NCBI GenBank assembly: GCA_964549615.1
Contig: CAZJVP010000081.1
Location: 1 to 64,000, forward strand
DNA length: 64,000 nucleotides
Origin: CAYVLA01 sp964549615 [NCBI: uncultured Thermococci archaeon]
GTDB lineage: Archaea; CAYQAE01; CAYVLA01
Direction of reading: 5' to 3'
Both the position numbers and the translations under genes were made by a program. Positions 63,922-64,000 of this stretch are shown here, piece after piece (positions within the stretch are counted from its first letter, which is position 1; each line of letters begins with the position of its first letter). The notes beneath the pieces were generated by a model. It made no database searches. It was not told where the DNA came from and was given only the letters and a program-made list of their open reading frames with translations.

Positions 63922-64000
63922 TCAATCCTCCGCTGGCGCAGCCTTCGCGACCAGGTAGACCCCGTCTTGGAATATCCGTCGGTCCTTGTGTCTTACGACC
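63922..64000 (-). CDS. rpl6: Large-subunit ribosomal protein L6, C-terminal end (partial)
   Basis: The reading frame entering from the window edge ends DRRIFQDGVYLVAKAAPAED before a TGA at 63924-63922. The segment DRRIFQDGVYLV is the conserved C-terminus of archaeal L6, and L6 normally precedes L32e. The rest lies outside the window. Confidence 0.88.
   Translation of the reverse strand, partial: VVRHKDRRIFQDGVYLVAKAAPAED

Overview
The window is archaeal chromosome. The right end is the archaeal S10/spc-type ribosomal cluster (L6 end, L32e, L19e, L18, S5, L30, L15, SecY, an EMC3/DUF106-type insertase, L34e, archaeal Cmk, L14e, Cbf5). There is also an intron-containing tRNA-Ser, TATA boxes 25-33 nt upstream of many start codons (leaderless mRNAs) and strong AGGAGG-type ribosome sites on other genes. 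Base composition is GC-rich (roughly 60% by eye), and GTG and TTG starts are common. A lineage near TACK/Thermoproteota or another tRNA-intron-rich archaeon is plausible, but nothing here fixes it. The gene content suggests a fermentative, carbohydrate-using heterotroph: many glycosidases, ADP-forming acetyl-CoA synthetase and a CoA-transferase.

Layout. 1-29.6 kb and 36-39.6 kb: a glycan-catabolism island. It holds a parallel beta-helix protein, an alpha/alpha-toroid hydrolase with a GATase-like N-domain, GH36-like, GHL-like, GH20, sialidase, GH29-like and five-bladed-propeller proteins, a sugar isomerase, a UroD-type methyltransferase and an ABC-2 exporter. Interspersed are six paralogues of one signal-peptide/C-terminal-anchor protein family (3, 8103, 13608, 18064, 23022 and 38294), which I do not recognise as a described family. 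29.6-36 kb: a CoA-ester energy cluster (CoA-transferase-GNAT fusion, fused ADP-forming acyl-CoA synthetase, P-loop/DRTGG protein), then the GMP synthase ATP-PPase subunit. 39.7-46.5 kb: an Fe-S assembly protein, an anchored transglutaminase-like protein, an AbrB-like protein, a 1.65-kb gene-free stretch, a zinc-ribbon protein flanked by inverted repeats, and PolX. A set of related palindromes (consensus TGATACWTGTATCA) is scattered through 41.6-44.6 kb.

46.7-55.5 kb is the most striking locus. It is a tight three-gene operon: a polytopic membrane protein fused to an McrB-type AAA+ NTPase, a 1660-residue secreted and anchored protein with 15 FN3-like repeats, and an McrC/DUF2357-like protein in which I cannot find the nuclease motif. 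This looks like a membrane-bound McrBC-like machine linked to a large surface protein, and is my main candidate for an undescribed system. 55.6-64 kb: a tRNA-Ser(GGA) with two introns, overlapped by the 3' end of a methyltransferase gene, followed by the ribosomal/secretion cluster on the minus strand.

No rRNA, CRISPR array, insertion sequence, integrase or replication origin was seen.
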